A stretch of 64,000 nucleotides of DNA from Holothuria scabra (lineage: Eukaryota > Echinodermata > Holothuroidea > Aspidochirotida > Holothuriidae), in NCBI GenBank assembly GCA_037179385.1, contig CM074179.1, forward strand, positions 72,340,219 through 72,404,218, written 5' to 3'. The notes under the pieces are model-generated. The model was not told where the DNA came from. It was given only the letters and a program-made list of their open reading frames with translations, and searched no databases. Of this stretch, positions 9,356 through 23,588 are shown one piece after another (within the stretch, counting starts at the first letter, position 1; the number at the start of each line of letters is the position of its first letter). The position numbers and the translations under genes were made by a program.

Positions 9356-12065
9356 TAGACCATGGGACAGAGTCCAAAAAAGGCTTTAAATCTTGACTTC
9401 CGTGGCAACATCAAGGGGACTACGCAAAACTGTGACAAATTGGGAGAAAATTGATCAAATTTAGTGAAAAGAATGATTCCCACGTTCAAAAGTTGCACAT
9501 TAACAATTAATGAGACAAAATATACTTGTGTACAAAACAAAACAATTTCTCCTGTGTTCAAAGTAGACTCAAAAATTGGGTTTTGCAGATATGGGATCAT
9601 CAAGATAGTCCTCTTCATTTGATTTGCATACTTTTTTTTCAAACAGATGTCATCTGGGGCAAAGATATAAGAGGATAATTGAAATAGAGGGCGCTGTCCA
9701 AATGATCTATAGACAACAATAATACAGTTTTAAATGCCGATAAACTATCATATATCTCTATGACAAGTTCAGTTGTGTATTTGGTGGCACGTTGCTTACT
9801 CAGCCATCTTGACCTTAATCACAAGACCCCACCCCATCCCACCACACCCCGTAGTGGCCCATAACGAATAATAACAAACGGTAAAACTTCTTGGGTTGAA
9901 CGTAGTAGATGCTAGTTGGGCTTGCCTGGTTATTCTTCAGTTCTCAGGCTGGGTTGTTTTATTTGGATTTCACATAACAGTGGCACATGCAGGGAAGGGG
10001 CGCAGACCCCCCCCCCCTCCCCCATTCGCTGTCATGTGTAATTTATATATGCTTCACAATGTGTCATATATGAAGTACCATAATGTATCTTAGGTCCAGC
10101 ACACTTCCAAAAGCAAATATTTCCAAAGTGAACAGGAAAACCCTTCCCTTAGACCCCACCCATGTAAGCAACTACTCAAACCTTGTACCCCCTCTACTTC
10201 AGCTTCCTTTTTCACCACGTTGGTGTAACAATTCATGTTCATGGAAGTAAATGAATCAACACCCAGTATTGCTACCCTAAATCAATACTGTATATGGAGG
10301 TGATGGGTCAACGCGAAGAAAAATTTGAGGTGCCGGAGGCATGGGGAGTCATGCCCCTCCCCCGTGTTAAAACATTTGTGCCCCAATCATCTCCCAAACT
10401 AAATACACTTAACCTGAGATTTCAATTTTCACCCGGGGATGTGCTAAAACCTAAGCCTCCAGCAGGTCCATAGCCAGACAAGGCATTGAAAGTGGGCTAA
10501 AACCTTTCCAGGGGCAAAATATTTAAGGGGGGAGGGCACATTTGCACAGATGTATTAATTCATTGGCACACTTTAAAGTTTTTAGGGGTGAAGAATTTTA
10601 AGGGGGCTATGGGTCTGACTTCCAAGGCCTCTGCACCCTGGACACCACAGGGGACCTGAAACAGGCACTTTACCTGTCCCGCAGATCCTGCTCAGTTTCT
10701 GCATGGAAATTTTATGCTCCAAACATTCTCTTTTGTCCCCCCCCCCCAAACACTTTTGATATCCTTGCACCACCACTTAGAAGAGTGGGCAGTAGGTACA
10801 GATACAATGATAATGTCAGGAACCTGTATTCATTCATGTATGATGAGGATGCAACAACAACTGTGGAACACTTGCAACTTGGTTTGTCATATCAGATAAA
10901 TAAACAAATATTCCGAGAGTGACTGGGGGTCAAGCAATGTGCATCACAGCTCTTGATTTCTAGTTCACCAATGCAAATGATTAACAAGAAAAAGTTTATT
11001 AGTTTTCTGGAATACCGAAATTCTCCTCCTGTATTAATACATTCCATTTATATAGTGCTTTCTACAAAAGTGTTAAATTAAAAATCGGTTATTGTGAACT
11101 CATGGACACAGGCAACTGTTAGAACAGGCCTATATCCATAAAAATGCCTTGATTGGGAACTTGCCTTGCAGACTTGCCTTGTGGCTAATAAACCATGAAA
11201 AATTATCAAAATGGCTAAACAGTACCAATTCTCTTCGGTCTATCATGTTGCTAGGAAGGAAATCTGTTGCCATCCTAAAATGGCACATGCACAGAAAATT
11301 TCAAAAAAATCCACTGGCAATTACAGAGGCTGAAACCTTTCGAAAAGTGAGACAGACATTTTCAGTGGGACAGACATTTTGCCCTCTACAGTATAAAGTA
11401 AGTTCTACTCTCGCTTTGTGGGTTGAGCTAAGAGCTAAAAATACACTGTTTTTGAAAATACTATCCACAAAAAAGTTGGAAAATACAATACTGTAAGCTT
11501 AAAAACCTCATTTCATTTTTCTTGATGCTGTAGAAGGCAAAGCCACATTTTCTTTTGGAATTCCTTTACTAATATCAATCCTTATCCCTTGGCGGCTTCG
11601 AGGTGAAATAACTCATTGATTTTGCAAGAAAAAAACCATGCAAAGAAAGGAACATGTAACAGGGTATAAAAATCTCTGGTAAACACTTCCACTCCAATTA
11701 TGATTAACATTACAGTTTTTAAACAGCAAGTCAAAGAGCATCTATGCGATTTCAGTGATAAATTTCCTTATAATTTACCACAGAATCACATCCAGGAATG
11801 TCTTCATTTCATTTACCTAACCCATCACAGCATTATCAAGGCCTGTCTTTGCAGTTGGAAAAGTCAGTTCAAGCAAAAATGGGTACACAAACAAGTTTTT
11901 TGCAAACGCTGATGAATTTTTTTTTTTTTTTTTTTTGCAGTTTCCCTACAAATACTCCAGTTCACACTGTTGTTGTATCTGTTTGACGTATGATGCAGAC
12001 TGCAGGAGACAAATGACATTGCAGATGAAAACCCACATAAATCAACAGGTGTTGTTCGGACTGTG

Positions 12066-12092
12066 TCAGCTTTGGTCCTGTGTCTGTGGGTT
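12066..12092 (-). CDS. Exon 3 (terminal) of a 44-codon candidate gene inside the TIR element
   Basis: The acceptor (tttctttcag) at 12,093-12,094 opens an exon whose first codons in the inherited frame read NPQTQDQS and then TGA. Together with the exons at 13,044-13,117 and 14,371-14,404 it gives 34 + 74 + 27 = 135 nt, a 44-residue protein plus stop. A 20-base A-run on the minus strand (11,917-11,936) lies about 130 bases downstream of the stop. The product matches nothing I recognise. It is small, polar and has no membrane segment. The splice sites and phases are the only support. Confidence 0.35.
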   Translation of the reverse strand, partial: NPQTQDQS

Positions 12093-13043
12093 CTGAAAGA
12101 AAAAAAAAGAATAGAATAAAACTGAAGTAAATGCTTGAACCTCATTGTATCTCTTTGTTTACTTTCTATACACATCAAGTTGTGAATAATGTAAAATTCA
12201 ATTCCTGTGTTACAATACTGTAATTTCGCTGCCAGAACCTACAACTTTCCTTGGAGGGGTCTAAAGAGAGAGATGCCCCCTACCCCTTTGATCTTCAACA
12301 AAAACTATTATTATCTATTGTTTAAAAGATCTCATTGACCACCGAGATACCAGGAGCCTTGCCAAGACATCATTCTTGGACACGAATACATCATTCAGCC
12401 AAACATTGCAACATATAATCATGAACACAAATTTAATGCAGTGATGGTTTCTATATTGGCAATTTACTCAACTAAAGAAATTGCAATAAAGAAAAATCAC
12501 TGACAGATCACAATTTAAATATAATTTAAATATAATTTCGCAGTGTTTTTGACTTGCCAATTTGAATGGTCGAGAATCCAAGTTAAACGAGCATATTGAA
12601 ACTGACCTTGACCCACATTAGGAAGTCTGTTATATGACCTCCAGAAACATACTGCACCTTTCAGCCTAAATTTTTTTGATAAGGTTGCATGTGACTGTTG
12701 TGGTAATTTTCAGCCAATTCTCTAGCTATCTACCCTGCAAATTGAAACGGACTAGCTCAAATGCAAAGCGAGTCTTTGGTAGCTGTTTGTTGCTTGGAAC
12801 CTGACTCCTGCAGCATCATTGGCAAAGATTGAACATTTACCTTCATAAATGAATTATTCATCACAGCAGTGAAAAACTTAAGCTGAGTCATACTATCAAC
12901 AGCATCAAGTGAAGAAAAGACATCCCCTCAGCTACAGTATACACTGCCACCACTTCTTGAAGTATAACAGTGTATGGAAATGGTCAATGAAGCGAAGTCC
13001 TAGGTAATTTGTCATTTTGCGCCAACTTTAAAATAAAACTTAC

Positions 13044-13117
13044 CAGACAAGTCCTTGCTGGATTCTCATCTGAGGTTGCCATCCCATCATGCCTTTCTAG
13101 CCCTTCTTTCAAAAAGA
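13044..13117 (-). CDS. Exon 2 of the 44-codon candidate gene
   Basis: This 74-nt segment on the minus strand lies between a strong acceptor (catatttcag) and a perfect-consensus donor (CTG|GTAAGT). Two bases complete the codon split by exon 1 (G plus TC gives Val), then 24 codons are open, beginning FLKEGLERHDGMATSDENPA. The other two frames have stops. The frame is fixed independently by exon 1, which makes chance less likely but does not exclude it. Confidence 0.4.
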
Positions 13118-14370
13118 CTGAAATATGAAGTAGAAAGCAAAACATAAATATGGCTAAGCTATTGTGGCAAATTTAAATGAGATCGTCTGAAATCTGTGAC
13201 GACTCAGTGATGTGACGTATGTGACCAAGGTTAAAATCTGTGATGATGACCAAAATCAGTGACGGTACCATGATAACTTTGACAACACATTGGCTTACAA
13301 TGATTTCAAAACTTGCATGCATTTACATTTTTTAAACACTGGCAATGGAAAATCAACTTGTGCGTTTGTTTTCCAAACATGCCGAAATTTGCGTCTATTA
13401 CCTTGATCCACACAGTATACACCGAGAAATGTGTATTAAGAATGCCTTTTAAAAATGAATACATGCTGACACAGCGAATCTAACAGTGTGCAGAAAAAGA
13501 GTTTGGGACCTGTGTTTATATATAAAATATTATCCTTGCATCTAGGCCGCAAATTTATAACCTGGTGATGTGACGTCAAGTTATTGGTTTGATGGAGTCT
13601 GTGACAGCAAAATTTAAGGTAAAGTTCCATGGATTAATATACAGTCTAAACTGATCCATGAGTGTGCACCTAATGTTAAGAATTTACACACAACAGTGAA
13701 AAAGTACAGCAGGACCCAATTCCAGGACGTGACATGATGGTGAGCCATGACGGTAAATTCAATGCATCACTGCCGTAATGTTATCACATGTTTTAGAATA
13801 CCCCCAACACTTACTTTACTATGGCCCATTAAAATTGAGCTCTTCGACAAGCACAGTAACTCCTGGTTTATCAATCAGTCCATCAATTCCTAACTGTGAC
13901 TTGTGAGCATTAATTTAAAATCTCATGCCTAGCTTATTCCATTTTCAATCATCACACATGTATGTGACACAGATTACCACCCTGTTTCTAACTAAGCTAG
14001 TACTGTGCTGGGTACTTGCAGAATTAGTGTAGTCCTAGCCTAGTAGGGGCAATTTGTTAGTTGCTCGTGATTTAACGTTCGTAACTTTAATTGTGCATTG
14101 AGACTGCCTTCGAACGATCATCATTGATGCTGTTTGTATACACACACTTATTTGCTAATAAGTAAGGATAACGTTATGCCTTAATAAAAAACGGTTAGAA
14201 AGGGATTATACACTAGGCCTATGATTCTGAGGTCTACGGCAATTCTGTGTTGCAACGTGCTTAGGCCTAGGCTAGGTTTGCACAGTTTCACTGTCTTACG
14301 ACCATCGAAACTGGTAATTCAACCAAGTTTTCATGATTTATGTTATACAGTAATTTAATTCGGCCCTTAC

Positions 14371-14404
14371 CTGTGTTCTGTACCTTGGTTCTTGCTCTGA
14401 TCAT
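14371..14404 (-). CDS. Exon 1 (start) of the 44-codon candidate gene
   Basis: ATG at 14,404-14,402 opens MIRARTKVQNT and one base before a good donor (ACAG|GTAAGG). An in-frame TAA lies 18 bases upstream, so this is the first possible start. The segment is basic (Arg, Lys), which could suit nucleic-acid binding or targeting, but that is speculation. The promoter is not identified. Confidence 0.38.
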
Positions 14405-15028
14405 CCTAAAACACGTCGGTTAATCGTTCGACTTCTCAAGTTGTGGTAACTAACAGAAGGCCTAACAGTAACACTAACAATAGGGAATCGTGCTTGGAAA
14501 TTCACATTGGTTCAGTTCACCGTCTCCGATCATCTAAATGCGCACACAAAATCTCTCTTGTTAGCAAACAATTCAAAGAGTTCTTTGGGACAGGATAAAT
14601 GTTAAGATTCCGTCATTCTTATGAATGATAACAGATCCCATGAAGAGTTTCACAGACAATGAATTAAGCACCTGAATCGTTTTTGTTTTGATATTAAGAC
14701 AGTCTTGTTTGTTAACGACGTTATACTTTGTGAGGTACCTGGCAGATCTTGTCATGTGATCCTCATGTGACCGGAATGAAGATCTGTGATTGGGCAGTAA
14801 CTGCGTCATGAGTATTTTGTAAACGAAATACTTTCGTTTTTTTTTTTTTTTTTTGGCGAAAAATGTGATTGAATTTTAATCCTTTTCTCAATAATGTGCA
14901 ATTATCACGATTGGGAATCACCCTTTCATCAATGTAAATATTTTAAAGAACATTTTCAGGGACATTTGGTGTAGACCCCCGATGCTTGCCACGGAATGAA
15001 AGAATTTTGGACTCTGTCCCACGGTCTA

Positions 15029-16340
15029 AGGTAAACAGGGGGTACTGCAGAAGTCCTGGGCAGTATAAACGGGAATTTAGGTAAAGAGACTCCCATATTA
15101 ATTGAATCGGGCCTCTCACGATTTGGGTACTTGACTATTCAGCCTTTTCTCCCTACCCTACAAACTACTGGACCCACTCAAATTGAAGTTACAATTGAAA
15201 ACAATTCCAATAGAACTATTGGGTTAGCAAAGGGCAAAGTGGTGGTGCATGCCTTTCTCCCCGGTTCCCTCCAGCCACTAAGTCACGGTGCTGAGCAAAC
15301 TGCGCACGCTCAGACGGTGACAGCGGTAGGGACCTCACGCACCCAATGCCATTCAGATTTGATGACTCCCCTGCCCCCCAAAAAATGGCGAAATAAGGTG
15401 AACCAGTGTTACAGAAACACATCGAGGTGTTTTCCAAAGACGACCTTGACACTGTTTGCACCTCAGAGGTAAGGCATGAGATAAAGTTAACTAATGACAC
15501 CCCCTTTCGCCAATAGAGCAGCAGAATTCCTCCCGCAGACTTTAATGATGCAAGAGAGCACATCCAGGAGCTGCTGGAAAAGGAGATAATAAGGGAGTCG
15601 TCTGGCCCCTATGCCTCTCCAATCGAACTGTTCCGGAAACGAATGGTGACCTCAGGCTCACGGTAGACTATGGGCTCCTTAACTCAAGAACAGTACAAGA
15701 ACAGTATAATATCCCCAAAATCGAAGACACTTTCCACCCCTTGTCACATTCTGAATGGTTCTCCTTCCTAGACCTGAAGTCTGGTTATTGCCAGATCAAA
15801 ATGAGGAAGGAGGATAAACCTAAGACTGCATTCTGGTGTCCCCTCGGCTTCTTTGAACTCAATCGTATGCCGCAGGGTATTTGCAATGCGCCGGTCACGT
15901 TTCAGAGGCTAAAGAAGGGGTGTATGAGCCCAATGCCGTTCACCGAGGTACTAGTATACTTAGATGACCTTTTAGTCTTTTCTAGGACCCAAGATGAACA
16001 TGTAGAAAAGCTAGACAAAATGCTTGCTTGCCTTAAGGAGTTTGGCCTGAAGCTTAATCCTGATACGTGTAGTTTTCTTAAGTCTTGCGTAAATGCCTGG
16101 GGCACGTTGTGTCCGGGAAAGGGGTACAGGCAGACCCTGACAAGGTGTCATCCGTTGAAACATGGCCCACCCCCAGAATGTGGAGGAACGTAAGACTTTC
16201 TTTGGCTTTGCTTGGTATTACATGCGGTTTATACTCGACTTTAGCAAGATTGCGAAGCCACTGACAGACTTGTCTGGACAATTTGAGCCAATTAGCAAGA
16301 GGCGCATTCGACACAGAACCAAGAACGGAGAGTTAGGTAG
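15029..16340 (+). pseudogene. Pol of gypsy 1 (protease end to reverse transcriptase), left arm
   Basis: Coding resumes after the insertion. The linker before RT has KEIIRESSGPYASPI (about 15,580-15,625), then LDLKSGY (about 15,768), NRMPQGICNAPVTFQRL and the catalytic YLDDLLVFS (about 15,957-15,983). Frames change several times: about 15,520 has a TAG in place of Gln, there is an indel near 15,650, and others follow after 16,080. The thumb segment (WYYMRFILDFSKIAKPLTDLS) continues to about 16,300 and then stops. No RNase H or integrase is present, so the element is 3'-truncated or internally deleted as well as frameshifted. It has the fold and order of Ty3/gypsy pol. Confidence 0.82.
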
Positions 16341-16359
16341 GTGTCCACCCCAAAAACCC

Positions 16360-17785
16360 CTTTTGGAAAAAACTAGATTGATTAGAAACTATCAGTCGTT
16401 TGGACCTATCATCCTCCCGAAAACTTTAGTTAAGAAATTGCAAGGTAAAAAGTGTTTGTTTTTGGAGAGTGTCGTCACTCTGAAGATATTCTATTTTCTG
16501 TGTGATCCTCTCCAATCACTCAAGAAAGAGTTACTATTTTATTTTTAAGTTGCTTCCTGGGCCAGACCCTATAGTTATGAGCTCATGGAGACATAGCAGT
16601 TCATTAATTATTTAAATGGGTCATTTTTTAACATTGTAGTTGATGTCTGTTACAATCAACATTATTTATTTTAAACTGGCAATGAGGAATTGTCAATATT
16701 CAAGGAGAATATTACTGTATGTTTACAACTTTTAAATAGAAAACATGCATGCTAAATTTGTGCTCATGTGTCACAAAGAGTCCTCTCTGTTTCCATTCAG
16801 TTAGGCTTCAGTGCACTTAGTTTGCTTACCATTCCTTTCATAAATGGGAAGAGCTTTGTCGGGAGGTTTACTAATAGTGTGAAGAGAATAGACTAATGCC
16901 TTGTGGATAGTCTATGGAATATTTGGTGAATGTCAAGAATTTATCTGATAATTGTAATTTATTGCTAGATCATGCATTTTGGTTAATTTTATTGTGTCAA
17001 ATGTTTATTGCTTGGTAACATCATTTAAAGGAATAAGTGCCTTGCAGACTACATAAATGTTGCTAGGATATATTCCTTGGTATGATTTGCAAGTTACCAC
17101 ATTTAATGTTACTAATTTGATAACATTGGTTAAAGCAGTGACCAGGGGTACTAGCCGTTACTACCCCGAGTCCCTTATTCAATCATAGCGCAAATCTTTT
17201 GATTATGATATATATATATTTTCTAAGTGGGTTCCCACTACTAGGTGGCCTGAGATTATGTTTGCTATGGCAAAAGAGCAATTATTTATGAATGTTAAGG
17301 TAATCTAATCGCTTCCCCTGTACCTTTCCCAAGTTCTTTAAAATTTCAATGGCTATAGGTTCAATTGTGAAGGGGGCAGGGACTTAGAAGTATTTTGGGC
17401 TACCCCTCCCCGCAACTGGTTGGTAGTGTTAGACATTGGGATATTAATTTATATTATTTTTCGAATGTTGGGCTATCTAGTCATATGCATTGGCTGGCTA
17501 GAGTGTCAAGACTATATTTACCTTTACAGTATCCCCCTCCCCCTTTTTTTCCTTGAAGAGTGAAGTTTTGGTTGCAGTGTTTACTGGGTTAGAGGATAGT
17601 GATCCCCTAACAGTGAATTAGTATTTCTGGGCAGTGGCATGGCATAAGTGTACTCCTAGTGTAGGCCCCTGCATTCTTTTACTATTCAATCCTCATTACT
17701 TCCTATTGTTTTATTATTAATTCGAGTAGTGTTAGACTTTTATTTGTTTATTAATACAAAATGTGGTTCCATGTATATATTAGAC
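16360..17785 (+). mobile_element. 3' non-coding part of gypsy 1 with an LTR-like fragment
   Basis: Bases 16,380-16,540 repeat the block upstream of the 5' LTR plus about 70 bases of the LTR itself (GTCACTCTGAAGATATTC), then about 1.25 kb without recognisable coding follows, then the full LTR at 17,786. It could be a large insertion into the 3' LTR with partial duplication, or a second, older LTR piece. The mirrored region is 26,023-27,600. Confidence 0.55.
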
Positions 17786-18545
17786 CACTCAACTGCTGAC
17801 TGCTCCAGCTGCAGCGCCTGTTTGTTTTTGAGTGTCTCGCCACTCTGAAGATATTCTATTTTCTGTGTGATCCTCCCCAGTCACTCATGTCCCATTACTG
17901 TGTGCCGTAAGTTCTTGGCCATGTGCCACAAGGGCCGTGGACTTTGATGTTCCACGCTTGGGAGGCTAGATGCTGCCACCATAGAGGTGTAACGGGTTGA
18001 TACGTCTAGTCAGGTATATAGACGCCGGAGTCATAGTCATCTCCCCCCCCCCCCCGGGCCGATGGGCAAGTTGTTGATGTAGGGACGCCACCACCGAGGG
18101 CACTGGGCTGAGACTAAACGGTTTTGAGAGCCACATACAACTATCAGAATGAATTGTTTTGCGACTGTTTGTTTTTTAATCTAACTCTGAGGTCTGTATT
18201 AATATAGACGCGTCCTTCAGCGAGATTTGAATACTGATTTGAATATTTTATGTTTATGATATTATGTCACTACCTGTTTGTATTTATGTATCCCATATAT
18301 GTGCCGACAGAAGTCATAGAGGGCCAAAAGCCAGGGCCAATTACTTGTAATACATGCTTAGAGCTGTAGGCAAACCTCAGCCGAGTGTTATTATGTTATC
18401 ATTTCCGTGTTTCAGTTAGTAGTAGTTAGCCATTGTTAGAACAGAGTCAGCAATGCGCATCCTGCTTGTATTAGTTGTGAGAGTAAGGTGCATGTCCCGT
18501 ACCCGGTTGCTACCAAGTCGTAGGTGCCTGACTAGTTGTGTAACA
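17786..18545 (+). mobile_element. 3' LTR of gypsy element 1, left arm
   Basis: This is the direct copy of 6,402-7,154. It ends ACTAGTTGTGTAACA. The two LTRs of this arm differ by many substitutions and a run of added C near 18,045, so the element is old. No clear target duplication was found. Confidence 0.82.
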
Positions 18546-20206
<1,661 letters not shown>

Positions 20207-21931
20207 GAGTGAGACAACAGAAAAATAAAAACTCGGCAGACGTAGCTTCGCGTTACTCAAATATTAAGATTTAATCAAGCTTTTTTATGTATCGGCCTTC
20301 TTCAGGATACTATATAGGGGAGAAGGGAGAAGGGAAAACTTAGTATTTACAGAAATTATATTACACTTAACTAACCAAAACAGATTACTAATTAAAGAAG
20401 CTACTATGCAAAAAAAAAACCTTCCTACGTACACATTACAGGTATTCAGTGTTCAAAGGGATGCTACAGTAACACAACGAACATTAAAACAATCGGCTTA
20501 ACTTAAACAAAGAGAATTGGTTACTTACGGAAAGTGAGCGGTTTAATTTGGTGAAACCGCTGTTGCGACTGGTCACGCAGTGTGTCATTTGAATTTATTT
20601 ATCTACGTTGATACCATTCGGGCTTAGGGTTTTTAGTTTTTCAATCCAGAACGATTCTCTGTGTAGAATTGTAGTGTGTGATCTTTCTGTGATGAGTTCA
20701 ATGCCAGTAAGTGTGACATTGTCTATGGAATGCGACGGGGAATTAAAGTGTATTGTGTAAGGTAGTTGTTTTGAGCTTGTTTTGTTAAAATTAATGATTT
20801 CTGATCTCGTATTACTAAATCGTGTGTAAAGAGTAGTTTCTGTTTTGCCTACGTATTGTTTATTGCACGCTGTGCAAGTAATTCAGTAAATTATCCATTC
20901 TGATTTGCAATCAATGTGTGATGTGATGGGAAAAGTTTGTCCTGTTTTAGTGCTAGAAAATTTATCTGTCTGTTTAATATATTTATGGAGCATATAGCGG
21001 TTGGATTTGCATGCAAAAAAACCTCGTTTGGTTGAATCTGTGTTTGGAATGTCATTAGGTGAGGGGTCCCAAGCCCGCACGAGAAGATCTCTCAGAGACC
21101 GAGGACGGCGAAAAGCAACCATGGGGGTTCTTTAAAACTGATTTAAGTTCTGGTGAATCAGTCAATATTTTTGAACATTTTTGTAATTTCTTTGGGAGGT
21201 TAGAGAGTATAGAGGAGTAAGTGATTACCAATGGTACTCGCTGGTTGTTTTGCTTTTGTCTGTAGGTGAGTAGATCATCCCTAAAAAGTTGTTGTGCATT
21301 ATGAATTTGATCTTCTACCATTGTCTATTATAACCTCAACGTGTAAATTGTTGGTTTAGTTCAGAAAGATGGTGACTGGTTGTGTTGTCGTCAGAGCAAT
21401 TTCGGATGACCCTCAATGCTTGACTGTATGGAATGCTCGTGAATGTGTGTTTTGGATGACAGGATGTAGGTAGGAGATAGGCATGAGAGTCAGTTGGTTT
21501 AGAATAGAGTTGAGTTTCAAGGCGATTATTCTTTTGAGTAATTTTGATATCTAGAAATTGAACACTTTCTGTGGAATTCTCAAGTGTGTATTTAATAGTA
21601 GGGTGGTTTGTGTTCATTTTGTTTTGAAACTGAGTAAGGTTGCGCGATGTCGATGTTCAAATAAATTGTGTGTCATCTACGAATCTTTTCCATGTATACT
21701 TCAGTACATAGTTAGTCTTTTGAAGAATGCCGTGTTCTACTGCTCCCATGAAAATGTTGGCATATGAGGGTGCAACAGGTGTGCCCATGGCAGTTCCTTG
21801 TATTTGTAAGTAATGTTTTCCGTTTAATTTGAAATTGTTTAGTGTAAGTATAAGTTCTAATAGGCGTATGAGATCAGTGGTGGACGGGTTGAGATTTTTA
21901 CGTGTGTTAAGGGCGTTTTTACATGCATTGA
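20207..21931 (-). mobile_element. Left half-copy of central Penelope-like element
   Basis: This 5'-truncated PLE copy lies on the minus strand. Its 3' UTR is 20,207-20,590, and the GIY-YIG endonuclease and linker are at about 20,592-21,320. The RT fingers/palm end is at 21,336-21,931, with NHPTIKYT, SVQFLDIKI and SKPTDSHAYLLP. The copy is broken by several frameshifts and by a TGA at 20,883-20,885 inside the first GIY motif, where the right copy has Leu. It stops at GGGACTCAATGCATG (RT residues GLNAC), exactly where the palindrome spacer starts. Confidence 0.88.
20280..20303 (-). other. Broken hammerhead-like core
   Basis: This is the same motif as at 19,471-19,500, but a short deletion has removed the second stem II strand and GAAA. 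The CTGAAGA box remains. Any ribozyme here should be dead. Confidence 0.5.
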
Positions 21932-23018
21932 GTCCCCTGAAACCAAAGACCTTCTTATACCAAAGCGCTCAGTATGTCCCAACTTGTACCTGTTACCCAA
22001 AATACACAAGGCGAATAGACCTGGTCGACCAATCGTTTCCAGTTGCAGCTGCCCCACCACCCAAATCTCAAAATATGTGGACTCGCACTTACGTCCACTA
22101 GTGGAATCCTTAAATTCCCACATTAAAGACACTACACACTTCATCAAACATATAAACTACATCAACGCGGAACACTCACCTTTTAAAAGGAAATTTATTC
22201 TAGTTACAGTCGACGTCTCTTCCCTAAACACTAATATCCCACATCAAGAGGGACTCAATGCATGTAAAACGCCCTTAACACACGTAAAAATCTCAACCCG
22301 TCCACCACTGATCTCATACGCCTATTAGAACTTATACTTACACTAAACAATTTCAAATTTAACGGAAAACATTACTTACAAATACAAGGAACTGCCATGG
22401 GCACACCTGTTGCACCCTCATATGCCAACATTTTCATGGGAGCAGTAGAACACGGCATTCTTCAACAGACTAACTATGTACTGAAGTATACATGGAAAAG
22501 ATTCATAGATGACATACAATTTATTTGGACATCGACATCGCGCAACCTTACTCTGTTTCAAAACAAAATGAACACAAACCACCCTACTATTAAATACACA
22601 TTTGAGAACTCCACAGAAAGTGTCCAATTTCTAGATATCAAAATCACTCAAAAGAATAATCGCCTTGAAACTCAACTCTATTCTAAACCAACTGACTCTC
22701 ATGCCTATCTCCTACCTACATCCTGTCATCCAAAACACACATTCACGAGCATTCCATACAGTCAAGCATTGAGGGTCATCCGAAATTGCTCTGACGACAA
22801 CACAACCAGTCACCATCTTTCTGAACTAAACCAACAATTTACACGTTGAGGTTATAATAGACAATGGTAGAAGATCAAATTCATAATGCACAACAACTTT
22901 GTAGGGATGATCTACTCACCTACAGACAAAAGCAAAACAACCAGCGAGTACCATTGGTAATCACTTACTCCCCTATACTCTCTAACCTCCCAAAAAATTA
23001 CAAAAATGTTCAAAAATA

Positions 23019-23588
23019 TTGACTGATTCACCAGAATTTAAATCAGTTTTTAAAGAACCCCCCATGGTTGCTTTTCGCCGTCCTCGGTCTCTGAGAGATC
23101 TTCTCCAGCGGGCAAGGGACCCCTCACCTAATTACATTCCAAACACAGATTCAACCCAACGAGGCTTTTTTGCATGCAAATCTAACCGATGTATGATCCA
23201 TAAATATATTAAACAGACAGATAAATTTTCTAGCACTAAAACAGGACAAACTTTTCCCATCACATCACACATTGATTGCAAATCAGAATGGATAATTTAC
23301 TTAATTACTTGCACAGCCTGCAATAAACAATACGTAGGCAAAACAGAAACTACTCTTTACACACGATTTAGTAATACGAGATCAGAAATCATTAATTTTA
23401 ACGAAAAAGCTCAAAACGACTACCTTACACCATACACTTTAATTCCCCATTGCATTCCACAGACAATGTCACTTACTGGTATTGAACTCATCACAGAAAG
23501 ATCACACACTACAATTCTACACAGAGAATCGTTCTGGACTGAAAAACTAAAAACCCTAAGCCCGAATGGTATCAACGTAGATAAATGA
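23019..23588 (+). pseudogene. GIY-YIG endonuclease domain of the PLE
   Basis: This is an open frame of 189 residues forming the C-terminal part of the PLE protein. Cys-rich finger-like residues (FFACKSNRC, later CTAC) precede and overlap EWIIYLITC...QYVGKTETTLYTRFSNTRS at residues about 90-121, which matches the GIY...YIG core with a downstream Arg. The end (RESFWTEKLKTLSPNGIN) is the typical PLE C-terminus. It is separated from the RT frame by frameshifts, so it is a fossil domain even though it is open. Confidence 0.85.

Larger units (their letters stand above)
9356..15028. mobile_element. 5.67-kb TIR element, present only in left arm
   Basis: The right arm reads straight across this place (CATTCAGGTAACCAGGGGG inverted near 28,920), so it supplies an empty site. 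The insertion opens with GACCATGGGACAGAGTCC (9,358) and closes with the inverse, GGACTCTGTCCCACGGTC (to 15,026), one mismatch in 18. A weaker inverted match (TTCCGTGGCAA...CATC) continues some 70 bases in. AGGTA is found on both sides (9,353-9,357 and 15,029-15,033), consistent with a 5-bp target duplication, although two extra bases (TA) sit at the right edge. No transposase was recognised, so it is probably non-autonomous or has captured host DNA. Inside is a three-exon gene model on the minus strand (12,066-14,404). Confidence 0.8.

Noticed and set aside
11149..11496. Open frame of 115 codons inside the TIR element
   Set aside because: It was considered as a transposase remnant, but no DDE or zinc-finger pattern or conserved block is present.
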